Source of the DNA: Stenogyne calaminthoides
Lineage: Eukaryota > Streptophyta > Magnoliopsida > Lamiales > Lamiaceae
Length of the DNA: 64,000 nucleotides
Assembly (NCBI GenBank): GCA_037126765.1
Contig: JBBCBC010000009.1
Span: 26,496,870 to 26,560,869 of the forward strand
Reading direction: 5' to 3'
Made by a program: the position numbers and the translations under genes. The notes below the pieces were generated by a model. It ran no database searches. It saw only the letters and a list, made by a program, of their open reading frames with translations, and was not told the origin of the DNA. Positions 1-13,375 of this stretch are shown one piece after another (positions within the stretch are counted from its first letter, which is position 1; every line of letters begins with the position of its first letter).

Positions 1-1232
1 CAATTAATTGTATAGAGATTATTCGACAATGTTCCATGACAGAAAAATTTATCAATAAGAGAAATGGTAACAACTTTATTAAAAGTAACCGAATATCCAT
101 CATGAAAAAGTTTAGAAACTGAAATTATATTCTTTCTAAAATTTGGAACGTAAAGAACATCTCTTAGAATTAAAACTCTGTCTTCAAAAGACAAAAGTGC
201 TTCTCCCTTTTGCACCGCCACTCTGAACATCGCCCCGGTGTGATGAGGATCTCACTTTCACTTAGTTGTCGGGTCCGCTTGAACCCCTGTAATGTGAAAC
301 AAACATGATCAGTGGATCCCGTATCCACCACCCATAAATGGGAGGCATACGCCGTTAAACATGTTTCAATAACTAGTGCGTGAGAATTACCTTTCTTTCC
401 TCTCCTTTTGGGATTGGAACAGGCTGACCTCCAATGTCCTTTCTCCCTTAAATTAAAAAACATATTCCTTTTGGTTCTTTCTTGACACCCAAACAGCTAA
501 CCGTCTTTTTCTCACTTTTCTTAGTGATGAGTTTGCGTTGGTTCTGACGACTTTTCTTTTCTTGAGACTTGCCTTCCACTGGCCTAGATCTCGAGAAAAG
601 ACTTTTGGTCACCAATGCTTCGTCTTTCTTTCCTGAATGCTTCTCTACTTTCTCCAAGGCTTCTTGTAGATTGTCCATAGTAAACATGTGATCACTCATC
701 ACAAAACTACAGTAAAATCCATCGAAGCTCCTTGGCAGAGTAAGCAACAGAAATTCGATTTGTGCCTCATCACAATACTTAGTTAGAGATAAGCCGAGTT
801 TTTGAAAATGGTGTTTAACTTTCGAGAACATGCTCCCTTTACAGTGTTCCTCGGCCATCTTCAACCCCTAGCCACGTCGTCATTTTTAAACCGATTGATC
901 ATGCGGTCTTTTGTTAAAAACATTTCTTCAAGACTTTGCATAATTTCGCAGTGAGACTCAACACCTTCATGAATGTGTCTCAAATCATCAGACAGTGAAG
1001 TCAAGATTACACGTTTCATTGGTTCATTGGCCTGCTCCCAAATATTATACTCATGTCTTTCCGCATCAGGTGATTCATCAGTAGGCTTACGTGGCTTGGG
1101 TACATCAAGAATCCAAAAATATTTTTGTGCAGGTAGGACAAAGCTCATATTTTGTTTCCAAACATTATAGTTTTCTCCAGTTAATTGGTGTTCTTTGAGT
1201 GTATATAACAGTGGATTAAAAGGTTGCGACAT
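1..1232 (-). pseudogene. gag-protease remnant of Copia element A
   Basis: Gag starts at 1232 with MSQPFNPLLY, the same start as in copies B and D (MSQPxN). The first gag block covers 1232-861. A second block (864-448) is in another frame and carries the rest of the gag domain and a lysine-rich tail. The zinc knuckle follows at about 463-415 and is damaged: GHWRSAC remains, but the first two cysteines of the CX2CX4HX4C pattern are lost. The protease active-site motif WVVDTGST is at about 334-311. The pre-integrase segment runs on to the window edge. At least two frameshifts separate the blocks, so no full polyprotein can be made. Confidence 0.85.
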
Positions 1233-2760
1233 GATGAACTGAAATAAATAATAATATGCATAAGCACAAATATATCACAAGGTTCGATCACATGCATCAT
1301 ATTAAAATCTCAAAAAAATATGAACATGCATCAGCCAACATCTCAAAACAGTTTAAATAAGCCACGTGGGGTGGGTCATTATTTAAACACATTCAAAAAA
1401 GTTACAAACAAGAACGATTACAAACCTTTAATATCCAGATTAATAGTTGGCTCCCATTGACCAATATAAAATTCGACGGGGACTCGGGAAGTATATGCAT
1501 ATCAATTTTATATCTAAGTAATAACCATGATTAAATACATGATTATTATTTCGTTTTTTGAACGAGCCTCGTGGGGGGTCATAAATCGCCACTAGTAATA
1601 ACCCACAATCATCCGTTTGGAATTCATTCATGTGAAAGCTATCTTTTGACGTCCCGTGGGGGGAATTTCTCCAAAAGAATTCACAAATAAATAAATCATG
1701 GAGGTCAAAATTAATTCAATTTTATTATCCGGAATAAAATTATCAATTAATTATTTAAACATACTTAGTAATTTTGAAGGTGAGATTTTTCATTGGGCAA
1801 TTCTCATGCAAACACATTTAAACAAATTAAATAAAACATAAGATAACACAAAATAAATCAAGTAAAACAGAAAAATAAACATATTGGGCACAAATTATCC
1901 AATTGTCATGGTTTGATTTTTCTTGGCTTGATCATGAAGAAACACCGTCTTGAATTTCTCCAACTCGATCGTCTCGAAAAAATACTCCGTCTCGAAATGC
2001 CACGCCAAGCATTTCGCGATGGGGACGCCAAGATCCGACCGCCACTTGGCGTGTTAAACCTAAGCGACCTCGGAGCGTCCGGAAAAGTGTCGCCCGCCCG
2101 CCCTCCGCAACCTCGGCAGGGTTCGAGCAGACTCTCGACAGCGGACGTCAAAGAGCCGCAAGGAAAGGCTTCGCCGATCGTGCCTTGCCCATGGTCCTCG
2201 GCACTACAAGACATCCAAGCCGCCCTTGAGCTCCGCCGCCGTCCGCTCGGGTTCGCGCCACAGTGCGGTCGCGTCGCGCTTAGCGCCCGCCCCCGTTGTA
2301 GCGGCGATTCTCGTCGCGGGCTCGGCCCCGGGCGCGCTGGCGGCGTCTGTCGTGTACTGGCGTGTCGCGTCACGCTCATGTCTCCCTTGGCACGTTTTGC
2401 GCGACGCACGTCGTCTATGCCCGGTTCTGAATTTTGTCCTTTAATTCTTCGTCTCCGTCCTCATTTTCGATCCGGTTACAATTTATTTACAAAAAATAAA
2501 TAAACCTAGATCTAGACTAGTCTATTACATTGATCAAATCAAACAAATTCTAATCTACTCATGGATTTTCTCACGAGGCAAAATGAATCCGAACGAATCG
2601 AATTAAAAAAACCACAAATTATATGCATGCATAAATAAACACATTAAATTCCATGTCAATTGGATACCTGCAAAATAGATCTAGCAATTCTACTATCCAA
2701 TTTCAAATTTAATGCCAACGAATTAAATTACAATTAAAAAATTTAGAGCCCGAAATCGTG
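1233..2760 (-). other. untranslated leader of element A with GC-rich core
   Basis: This is the segment between gag and the primer binding site. The part next to gag (1233-1910) is AT-rich and aligns by eye with the leaders of B, C and D. The stretch 1950-2440 is strongly GC-rich and CpG-rich in an AT-rich neighbourhood. It can be read as open frames on both strands (for example 1913-2503 plus and 1906-2409 minus), but these show no protein family. They are best explained by the scarcity of stop codons in GC-rich DNA. The edges of the GC block match the other copies while its core does not. Confidence 0.75.
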
Positions 2761-2772
2761 GCTCTGATACCA
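2761..2772 (-). other. primer binding site of element A (tRNA-iMet type)
   Basis: The minus strand reads TGGTATCAGAGC two bases inside the LTR end. This is the standard plant initiator-methionine tRNA primer site used by Copia elements. Confidence 0.93.
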
Positions 2773-2774
2773 GT

Positions 2775-4322
2775 TGTTGGGGAATAAGTTGCACAGATCT
2801 ATTCAGGGTGAATATTTAAATACAAATTTAATTCTTATAATTATTACTAGCATGAATTAATCCTATATTAATTCAAATAATAATCCAACAACATATCATG
2901 CATATAATAATTCACGTAAAACCTACGCATGCAGAATTCTACGAGTTTACGTGAACGTACCTCTTGGGATGACAGTAATTTAGACTAACCAAAAGAACTT
3001 CCCAAGTATTCCCTTAGCCCTCGTTCGACTATCGGTGGAAGGACTCTTGTGAACGATTTAACAAAAGGAAAATAAATTATGTTGCACCACCTTTGTGGAT
3101 TTACTAATTTTTCCAGCACATGGAAATGTACTTGGGAATGAAAGAATCATCCCCTATTTATAGAGGCCAAGGTGGTCGAAATTTTTGTGCTAAAACAATG
3201 TGGGAAAATCTTTTCTTGATCTCCAAGAAATCTTGAATATATCTCCTATATTCTTTTTCCCATAATTATAATATTCCACAAAAATCTCACCTTCTCTATT
3301 ATTATGGATTTTTCGAAAATAAGAGGTGTCAAGATTCCAAGACTTGGATCTTCTTAAATTTATGAGATATTCTTGCATTTCAAGAAATACATATCTTCCA
3401 TAATATATTTTCAAGAAAATCTTTCTTGCCCTTTATTTTCTAATATTTTCGAAAATTTCATGATAGATAATCATGTGGGAGATTTCTTGAATTTAATGAG
3501 ATAATCTTGTATTCCAAGAATACATATCTTCATTCCATAACAAAATTCAAAGAAAATCTTTCTCCCAATATATCTATAATTTTCGAATTTAATAGGGAAA
3601 AATAAGCAACAATATTTATTTTATTTTAATCACATTTTTCAGTTAATGGACTATATGTTGGGCTACTCAGGGGGCCTTTAGGAGAATTAAGATTGGACCT
3701 TCTAATGGACCTTGAATATCTAATATTGAGCCACAATATTATTCAAGCCCATAAATATTAATTAATCCCACTACATAATTAATATTGCACTATCCATCTT
3801 AACCCATATTACAGTCAATATGGCTCCCGGTTATTATTTCCCGTGTTTAAGATTATCTATCCCATTAATTAATTCAAGCCACTGAAATAGCTTTCCATTA
3901 ATTAATATCTTTTGTCCTTGGTCAAGGAACGGTTCAACATTATTATCCATACCGGAAACTAATTCCACTTGCAAGATTTGGTATGATAAAGCTTATGAAC
4001 CTCCCAGGGGCAAATCGAACAAAAGCGTCTTTGCATACGATTCTTCGTATTAAATCTTAGCAATCACATGTGACTAATAATATTGCCCAAGATAAAAAGT
4101 ATTGAATCCCGTTGATTCGCTACCCATGATAAGTCAAAGCAATAGTTACCAATCCCACGTGATCCTATTTAAGGGACGAAGATTAAGAATTAACGAACCA
4201 CTGAGGTCTAATTCTTCCTTGTTCAGTTCTGAAGAATTTATCCTCCTATAGGTCCTATTCAGTGCATCAGTCATGCACTAGTGTAATCTCTTGGTCAAGA
4301 CAAGTCAATCTGAACCTTACAC
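2775..4322 (-). repeat. 5' LTR of element A, distal part
   Basis: On the minus strand this part ends in CCAACA at 2775. It is collinear with the LTRs of B, C and D. The TATA box TATAAATAG lies at 3162-3154 on the minus strand. The first 277 bases of this LTR are displaced to 13376-13652 by insertion of B. LTR length without the insertion is about 1.82 kb. Confidence 0.93.
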
Positions 4323-6184
4323 TGTTGGGATTATACTGAAAAGTATGCTTTTACTTTGTATAATCGAAACTGAATTTCGACTTATTTACTGAAATAAATT
4401 GTTTATCACTGATGCTTTAAATATGATTGAATGTTGTATATATTTACTGCATAACTGTTCAATAATTCGTACGTGTTACACTGTAGTTAATTTAGTGATA
4501 CCAGATCACAGAAGATTAAATTAACAGTCCCTTGTAACTAAAAGTACGCCATTCACGACCCAGATGGAAATGAACAACCATCGCGAAAGGTTGAGGTGTA
4601 AGGCTCAGATTGGTTTGTCTTGACCAATAGATTACACTAGTGCATGACCGAAATTTGAATAGGACCTCACAAGGAGGATAAATTCTTCAGAACTGAACAA
4701 GGAAGAATTAGACCTCAGTGATTCGTTATTTCTTAACCTTCGTCCCTTAAATAGGATCACGTGGGATTGGTAACTATTGCTTTGACTTATCATGGGTAGC
4801 GAATCAGAGAGAGATTCAATACTTTTTATCTTGGGCAATATTATTGGTCACATGTGATTGATAAGATTTAATACTTAAGAATCGTGGTGCAAGCACGCTT
4901 GCTTGATTTGATTTGGGAGGTTCATAAGTTTTATCATACCAAATCTTGCAAGTGGAATTAGTTTCCGGTATGGATAATAATGTTGAACTTCTCTAACCAA
5001 GGACAAAAAAGATATTAATTAACGGAAAAAGCTATTTCAAAGGGCTTGAATTAATTAATGGGCTAGATAATCTTAAACACGGAAATAATGACCGGAGCCA
5101 TATTGACCGTAATATGGGTTAAGATGGATGGTGCAATATTAATTATGTAGTGGGATTAATTAATATTTATGGGCTTGAATTATATTGTGGCTCAATATTA
5201 GATATTCAAGATCCATTAGAAGGTCCAATCTTAATTCTCCTAAAGGCCCCCGAGTAGCCATATAATAGCCCTAAAAGCGGTGATTAAAATAAAAAAATAT
5301 TGTTGCTTAATATTTATTGCAAATTTTAAAATAAAATAAATATTGTTGCTTAAAATTAAATGGATAAAAGTGGGAGAAAGATTTTCTTTGAATTTTGTTA
5401 TGGAATGATGATATGTATTCTTGGAATACAAGATTATCTCATTAAATTCAAGAAATCTCCCACTTGGTTATTCATGAAGTAAATTTTGAAATTTTGAAAA
5501 TATAGTGGGCAAGAAAGATTTTCTTGATTTTCTTGAAAAGATATTATGGAAGATATGTATTTCTTGAAATACAAGAATATCTCATAAATTCAAGAAGATC
5601 CAAATCTTGGATTCTTGTGACACTTAATTTTTGAAAATTTAGTCCATAATAGAGGAGGTGAGATTTTTGTGGAATATTTTAATTATGGGAAAAAGAAAAT
5701 AAGGGATATATTCAAGATTTCTTGGTGACCAAGAAAAGTCTTTTCCCACATTGAAAAATCACTAAAATTTCGACCACCCTCCCTCCTATAAATAGGGGAT
5801 GATTAGTTCATTCCCAAGTACAATTCCATGTGCTGGAAATATTAGCAAATCCACATAAGTGGTGCAACAAAGTTTATTTTTCCTTTTGTTAATTGTTCAT
5901 GAAAGTATCCTTCCACCGGATTGTCGAGCAAGGGCTAAGGGAATACTTGGGAAGTCCTTTTGGTTAGTCCGTCCGATCGGGGCCACCGCCATCCCGAGAT
6001 AACGCTCACGTAAACCCGTAGATTCCGTGATGCGTGGGTTTTACGTGGCTTTTTATATGCATGATATATTGTTGCAATTATTATTTGAATTAATATAGGA
6101 TTAATTCATGCTAGTAATAATTAATGAATTAAATTTGTATTTAAATATTCACCTTAATAGATCGCGGCAACTCATTCTCCAACA
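4323..6184 (+). repeat. 5' LTR of element B
   Basis: The LTR is 1862 bp and runs from TGTTGGG to CCAACA. The TATA box TATAAATAG is at 5787-5795. Upstream lies a duplicated block with GTATTC/GAATAC-type dyads and TTCNNGAA sites, shared with the other LTRs. It differs from its partner LTR at many small clusters, for example around 4395-4470 and 5040-5110. Confidence 0.94.
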
Positions 6185-7526
6185 ACCGTATCAAAGTCAT
6201 TGCTTTTGCTCATTTTTTTTAAATTGTAATTTAATTCGTGGACATTAAATTTGAAATTGGATATTAGAACTGTTAAACTGTTTTTGCGTGTATCCAATTG
6301 TCATGGATTTTAATGTTTTATTTTGCATGCATATAAACCGCGCTTTTTTAATTAATTCGATTCGCTCGATTTGTTTTCCTCGCGAGAAAATGAGTAGACT
6401 AGGATTTGTTTGATTTTCAATTAATAGACTAGTCTAGATTAGGTTTATTTATTTTTTGTAAATAAAAACCTGATTTAAAAAGACGGAAGAATTTTTTTGC
6501 CTAAATCCGTAACTGCACAGAAAACAGCCGCTTTTGGGCGCAGGCGCAGGTTGGGCGTGCCGACGAGATGAGGGGCCGCCACAAGACGGGCGGTTGTTTC
6601 GCGGCAAAGGCGAGACGCCGGGCGAAGCCGAGGTCGCGGGCGAGGCGAAAAGGGCGAAATGATGCTACGTCTAGATCATGACGCCGAGGATTAAGCGAGG
6701 CACCGGCGGGCATTTTTGTAAAATGCGGCGCAGCGATCCTTGGCCAGGAGCGCTTGGCGTGGCGGTTCGAGACGAAGTATTTTTTCGAGACGAACGAGTG
6801 GGAGAAATTCGAGACGTGTTTCTTCAAGATCAAGTCAAGAAAAATCAAACCATGACAGTTGGATAATTTGTGCCCAATATGTTTATTTTTCTGTTTTGCT
6901 TGATTTATTTGTGCTATCTTATGCTTTATTTAATTTGTTTAAATGTGTTTGCATGAGGGTTGCCAAATGGAAAAATCTCAACTTCAAAATTACTAAGTAT
7001 GTTTTAAATAATTAATTGACAATTTTATTCCGGATAATAAAATTGAATTAATTTTGACCTCCATGATTTATTTATTTATGAATTCTTTTGGAGAAATTCT
7101 CCACGGACGGTCAAAAGGTAGGTTTCACATGAATGAATTCTAACGAATGATTGTGGGTTATTACTAGTGGCGACGATGACCTCCCCACGAGGCTCGATCA
7201 AAGTGAAATAGTAATCTGTATTTAATCATGGTTATTACTTAGGTATAAAATTGATATGCATATACTTCCCCAAGTCCCCGTCAATTTTATATTGGTCAAG
7301 TGGGGAGCCAACTATTAACTGGATATTAAAGGTTTGTAAATCGTTCTTGTTTGTAAACTGCTTGAATGTGTTTAAATAATGACCCACCCCACGTGGCTTA
7401 TTTAAACTGTTTTGAGATGTTGGCTGATGCATGTTCATATTTTTTTTGAGATTTTAATATGATGCATGTGATCAAACCTTGTGATATATTTGTGCTTATG
7501 CATATTATTGTTTATTTCAGTTCATC
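6185..7526 (+). other. primer site and long leader of element B
   Basis: The primer site directly after the LTR (about 6185-6199) reads ACCGTATCAAAGTC where ACTGGTATCAGAGCC is expected, so it is altered at the CTG and CAG positions. The leader then runs about 1.3 kb to the gag start at 7527. A GC-rich block lies at about 6520-6840, and the remainder is AT-rich and shared with A, C and D. The leader ends with TTTATTTCAG five bases before the gag ATG, which resembles a 3' splice site and is present in all four copies. Confidence 0.8.
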
Positions 7527-10500
7527 ATGTCGCAACCTTCTAATCCACTATCGAATATACCTAAAGACCTTTTACTTTTTGGTGAAAACTATTTTGGTTG
7601 GAAACACAAAATAAAAAATCTGGCCCTAACCGCATCATCTTCCGAATGGGTACTTGATTCACCAAAACCAAAAAACCAACTAAGGATCTTGGGAATATGG
7701 GATGAGATGATTTATGGTGAATGGGAGCTGGCAAACGGTTTGATGAAGGAAACAATTTTGGCACATTTGTCAGATGCATTGAGGCGCCTTCATCAAGATT
7801 ATGAGTCAGCTGCAGACATCTTAAAGAATCTCGAAGCGATGTTCGGACATCAGACCCATATGGCAGTCCAAAGTGTGAAGCAAGAAATTGCTCGATTAAA
7901 ATTGGAAAAAGGACGCATCGCAAAGACAAAGACGTCTTTAGGGTTATGGTGCTATTTGAGGAACTTGAGATCCTCGGCAAAAAATATGACTTCAACACTA
8001 AGGTTGATTTCATTCTCCAATCCTTACCAAAGAGCTATAATCACCGCTATCTTGAGTATCTAATGGAAGATCAAGATTTTAAAGTGGAGGATCTTATAAA
8101 TGCTTTGACTTTGGTTGAAAAGGAAGTGGAGCGAGGAAAAGAACTGGGGAAACGAAATCTTCTCTTCATCCTAGATCAAGTGGTGATATGGATGATGAAA
8201 AAAAGAAGAAGGTTAAACCAAGAAGACTCAACATCAAATAGAAGCATGGGATCAAGTATGAGGAAAACTTTGGAAAGCGGGAGAGTAGGACAATCGAGGT
8301 CAGCCTGTTCCGATCCCAAAAGGAAAGGAAAGAAAGGTAATACTCACGCACTAGTTGTTTGAAACTTGTTTAGCGGCAGATGCCTCCCATTTTGTGGGTG
8401 GTGGATACGGGATCCACTAATCATGTTTGTTTCACATTACAGGGGGTTCAAGCGGACCCGAAGCAACTTAGTGGGAGTGAGGTCCTCATCACACCGGGCG
8501 ATGTTCTTGAGAGTGGCGGTGAAGCAAACTGGAGAAGTGCACCTGTCTTTTGAAGACAGTGTTTTAATTTTGAGATATTCTTTACGTTCCGAATTTTAGA
8601 AAGAATTCGTTTTCAGTTTCTAAACTTTTATGATAGATATTCGGTTACTTTTTAATAAAGTTGTTACCATTTTTCTTGTTGATGAATTTATCTATCATGG
8701 AACGTTGTTGAATGATCTCTATGCAAATTAATCATGCACACCACTCATTTAAATGTATCCTATAACACATCAATCAAGTTTCCGAGAAAAGAAAAACGTT
8801 CATCAGACGTGAACGAGACACTTCTTTAGCATCTAAGATTAGGTCATATAAATCCAAAGAGGATCCAAAGGTTGGTGAAAGATGGTTCACTGGAGCGTCT
8901 CCAAGGTGAATCGATTCCAACCTGCGAATCATGTTTGGAGGGTAATATGACCAAGAGGGCATTTGGAGCCAAGGGGAATAGGGCCAAAGAAGTGTTAGAG
9001 ATCGTTCACACAGATGTATGTAGTCCAATGTCAACCAAAGCAAGGGGAGGTTATGAGTAATTTTATTGATGATTACTCAGGGTACATTTTCCTTATGAAG
9101 CATGAATCTGAGACCTTTGAGAAATTCTAAGAATTTAAGGCTCAAGCAGAGAATCGTATGGAAAAAAGTATCAAGTCTCTACGATCTGATCGTGGAGGCG
9201 AATACCTTAGCAATGAGTTTTTGAACTACTTATCTGATGAAGGGATTGTATCCATCAAGACCGGAACCCCTCAACAAAATGGGGTTTGCAGAAAAAGCAA
9301 CATAATTCTCTTGGAAATGGTTAGATCAATGATGAGTTATGCGGATCTTCCCAAGTCGATTCGGGGTTATGCCTTTTGAATACGGCTTACATTCTGAACT
9401 TGGTGCTATCCAAATCGGTTCCCAAAACTCCCAAAGAATTGTGGACCGGGCGCAAGCCTAGTATGAGACACATGAGAACTTTGGGGTGTCCGGCCTACGA
9501 GTTGGACAAGGAAACCGGTAAATTGGATCCTCGATCAGAATTAAGGTTGTTTTGTAGGATACCCCGAGGGAACAAAAGGGTGTATGTTCTATAGTTCCGA
9601 AGATCAAAAGGTGGACATCCGCACCCACTTTAGATTTTGGAAGAAAACTATATGAACCAAAGAAAACCCAGAAGTGAGATTACCTTAAATGAGCTTAGAG
9701 GGCAAACCTCAGTGCCAACTGTACTAGATGATATACTAAACGATACGTTTTCACAATCGGAGCCTCGTTATAGTGGGAGGGTTGTTAGACAGCCCGAGAG
9801 ATTCATGGGAATAGGAGAGTCCTCGGATTTGATTCCCGGAATCAGACCCATGGACATATGACGAGGCACTCCAAGATAAGGATGCAGTTTCTTGGCAAAT
9901 AGCAATGAAAGCCGAAGTGGGTTGTATGTTTCATAATAGAGTGTGGGAGCTAGTCGAACCACTTAATGGGGTCAAACCCATTAGATGTAAGTGGGTATAT
10001 AAGAGGAAAAGAGGATCGGACGGGAAGGTTGAAACCTTTTAAAACAAGACTAATGGCGAAAGGTTATACTCAGAAAGAAAGGGATCGATTATGAGGAAAC
10101 TTTTTCGCCCGTAGCCATGCTTAAGTCCATCCGTATTCTCTTATCGATTGCTGCGCATTTCGACGTTGAAATCTGGCAAATGGATGTCAAGACAGTTTTC
10201 CTTAACGGAAGTCTTGATGAAGAGATCTATATGCAACAACCCCAAGGTTTCATTGAAACAGGCCAAGAACATCTTGTTTGTAAGCTCAAGAAGTCCATTT
10301 ACGGACTCAAACAGGCATCCAGAGCTTGGAACCAATGTTTTGATCATGTTATAAAGTCTTATGGGTTTGATCAAAACGATTTTGAAAGTTGTGTGTATAA
10401 AAGCGTATCGGGACTGCATTGGTATTCTTAGTACTGTACGTAGATAACATTGTGGTCATCGGGAACGATGTGAAGGTGTGATCAGACATAAGGGCATGTT

Positions 10501-11406
10501 TTTCAAAACAGTTTGATATGAAAGACTTAGGGAAAGCCAGACAAATCCTTGGGATCAAGATCACTCGAGATCGCAAGATAAGGATGATCGGGTTATCGCA
10601 AGTTTCATACATAGACACTGTCTTGAAATGCTTCAGCATGCATGATTCCAAGAAAGGATTCGTACCTTTCAGACTTGGAATCCATCTATCCAAGAAAATG
10701 TTCCCTAAGACGAAAAAGAGATAGATGACATGAAAGGTAGTCCTTGTGCTTCGGCTGTCGGAAACCTTATGTATGCATTGCTGTGTACAAGACCGGATAT
10801 CTGCTTTGCCGTAGGCATGGTAGCAAGATATCAAAGTAACCCAGGGAAAGCGCATTGGATGACAGTTAAAAATATTCTGAAGTGTCTGAAAAGAACTCGG
10901 GATAGAATGTTGATTTATCAGTTAGATACTCCAATCCCCATCGGCTACACGGACTCGGATTTCCAATCAAATTTAGATTCCATAAATTATCTGCCTCTGT
11001 TAGTGTGTTTCCATTTGGAAAGTGTAGCCATCAAATGGACTAGTGTGAAGCAGAAATGCATCACTGACTCAACCATGGGACTCGGGTAAGTAGCTGCTTG
11101 TGAAGCAGTGAAAGAACCGATTGGGCTCTAGATCTTCTTAGTGGACTTGGATGGTGTTCTGAATTTGTCTAGCAATATATGCTAGGGGCAGTTGCAAATT
11201 CAAGAGAACCAAGAGTCCACGAGTCAAACAAACACATTAAAGGAAAGACATCTTATACGAGAAATTGTTAAGAGAGGAGATATAGATGTGGCAAAGATAG
11301 CGTCCCGAGGATGACCTAGCGATCCATTCACAGTGCGTCCGCCTCGAATACATTCGAGAGACATGTGAGTGGAATGGGTGTCAAGACCGTTACCAATCTG
11401 CTTTGA
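7527..11406 (+). pseudogene. gag-pol remnant of Copia element B
   Basis: Gag begins at 7527 (MSQPSN) and is readable to about 8360 after a frameshift near 7950. Only SACSDPKR remains of the zinc knuckle. The protease region (about 8395-8600) is broken. Integrase is split over 8872-9594, with pieces such as SLRSDRGGEYLS and TPQQNGV. Reverse transcriptase is at about 9860-10720; DVKTVFLNGSLDEEIYMQQP and KSIYGLKQASRAWNQ are clear, and the YVDD-type site reads YVDN (TACGTAGATAAC, near 10436). RNase H-side sequence ends with TGA at 11404-11406. Many stops and frameshifts make it non-functional as written. Confidence 0.9.
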
Positions 11407-11516
11407 GTATAAGTGGGAGAAATTATTAGGTTCGTGTAGGTGACATTAGATATCACGGACTACTCGAGACGTGTTGTAGTATACTTAAAAGCAGACTTTG
11501 AGTATAAGTGGGAGAT
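11401..11516 (+). other. polypurine tract of element B, present as a direct repeat
   Basis: The 18-base string CTTTGAGTATAAGTGGGA occurs twice, once over the end of the RNase H frame (about 11401-11418) and once immediately before the 3' LTR (about 11497-11514). The second copy is positioned as the functional plus-strand primer. The same pair exists in C and D. Confidence 0.7.
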
Positions 11517-13370
11517 TGTTGGGATTATCTTGAAAAGTATGCTTTTTACTTTGTATAATCTAAAACCGAATTTCTAGACTTATTTCTTGAAATAAATTGT
11601 TTATCACCGATGCTTTAAATATGATTGAATGTTGTATATATTTCTTTGATAACTGTTCAATAATTAAATGACGTGTTACACAGTAGTTAATTTAGTGATA
11701 CCAGATCACGAAGATTAAATTAATAAAATCCATTGTAACTAAAAGTACGCCATTCACGACCAGATGGAAATGAACAACCATCGCGAATGGTTGAGGTGTA
11801 AAGGCTCAGATTGGTTTGTCTTGACCAAGAGATTACACTAGTGCATGGTGATCGTCTTGTTGAATAGGACCTACAGGAGGATAAATTCTTGAATCGAACA
11901 AGGAAGAATTAGACCTCGGTGGTTCGTTATTTCTTAACCTTTCGTCCCTTAAATAGGATCACGTGGGATTGGTAACTATTGCTTTGACTTATCATGGGTA
12001 GCTTAATCGGAGAGAGATTCAATACTTTTTATCTTGGGCAATATTATTGGTCACATGTGATTGCTAAGATTTAATCTGAAGAATCGTGGTGCAAGCACGC
12101 TTGCTTGATTTGCCCCCTTGGGAGGTTCATAAGTTTTATCATACCAAATCTTGCAAGTGGAATTAGTTTCCGGTATGGATAATAATGTTGAACCGTTCCT
12201 CGACCAAGGACAAAAGATATTAATTAACGGAAAGCTATTTCGGTGGCTTGAATTAATTAATGGGCTAGATAATCTTAAACACGGGAAATAATGACCGGAG
12301 CCATATTATTTGTAATATGGGTTAAGATGGATGGTGCAATATTAATTATGTAGTGGGATTAATTAATATTTATGGGCTTGAATTATATTGTGGCTCAATA
12401 TTAGATATTCAAGATCCATTAGAAGGTCCAATCTTAATTCTCCTAAAGGCCCCCTGAGTAGCCCAACATATAGTCCAATAACTGAAAAGGTGATTAAAAT
12501 AAAATAAATATTGTTGCTTAATATTTCTCTAAATTTTCGAAAATTATGGATAAAAGAGGGAGAAAGATTTTCTTTGAATTTTGTTATGGAATGAAGATAT
12601 GTATTCTTGGAATACAAGATTATCTCATTAAATTCAAGAAATCTCCCATTTGGTTATTCATGAAGTAAATTTCGAAATTTTGAAAATATAGTGGGCAAGA
12701 AAGATTTTCTTGATTTTCTTGAAAAGATATTATGGAAGATATATATTTCTTGAAATACAAGAATATCTCATAAATTCAAGAAGATCCAAATCTTGGATTC
12801 TTGTGACACTTAATTTTCGAAAATTTAGTCCATAATAGAGGAGGTGGGATTTTTGTGAAATATTTTAATTATGGGAAAAAGAATATAAGGGATATATTCA
12901 AGATTTCTTGGTGACCAAGAAAAGTCTTTTCCCACATTGAAAAATCACTAAAATTTCGACCACCCTCCCTCCTATAAATAGGGGATGATTAGTTCATTCC
13001 CAAGTACAATTCCATGTGCTGGAAATATTAGCAAATCCACATAAGTGGTGCAACAAAGTTTATTTTTTCCTTTTGTTAATTGTTCGCGAGTATCCTTCCA
13101 CCGGATTATCGAGCAAGGGCTAAGGGAATACTTGGGAAGTCCTTTTGGTTAGTCCGTCCGACCGAAGCCACTGCCATCCCGAGAGGTACGTTCACGTAAA
13201 CCCGTAGATTCCGCATGCGTAGGTTTTACGTGGCTTTTTATATGCATGATATATTGTTGCAATTATTATTTGAATTAATATAGGATTAATTCATGCTAGT
13301 AATAATTAATGAATTAAATTTGTATTTAAATATTCACCCCGAATAGATCTGTGCAACTCATTCTCCAACA
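11517..13370 (+). repeat. 3' LTR of element B
   Basis: The LTR is 1854 bp with the same ends as the 5' LTR. The TATA box TATAAATAG is at 12973-12981, and the heat-shock-element-like cluster lies at about 12620-12790. It is followed by the TACAC target duplication. Confidence 0.94.
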
Positions 13371-13375
13371 TACAC

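Larger units (their letters stand above)
4323..13370 (+). mobile_element. Copia LTR retrotransposon B, full length, nested in the LTR of A
   Basis: This is a complete element of about 9.05 kb with two LTRs (4323-6184 and 11517-13370), each starting TGTTGGG and ending CCAACA. It also has a degenerate primer site, a long leader, broken gag-pol and a polypurine tract. The five-base target duplication TACAC flanks it (4318-4322 and 13371-13375). It belongs to the same family as A, C, D and the solo LTR. The order of domains, with integrase before reverse transcriptase, makes it Ty1/copia. The coding region has many stops and frameshifts. Confidence 0.95.

Noticed and set aside
1906..2503. Long overlapping open frames on both strands (196 and 167 codons) in the leader of A
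   Set aside because: They lie in GC-rich DNA where stop codons are rare, show no domain, and the same position in B, C and D encodes unrelated peptides.
6740..7015. Arg/Ser-rich reading frame shared in part by the leaders of B and D
   Set aside because: The nucleotide sequence is conserved, but element A is shifted to another frame there, so selection on a protein is not supported.
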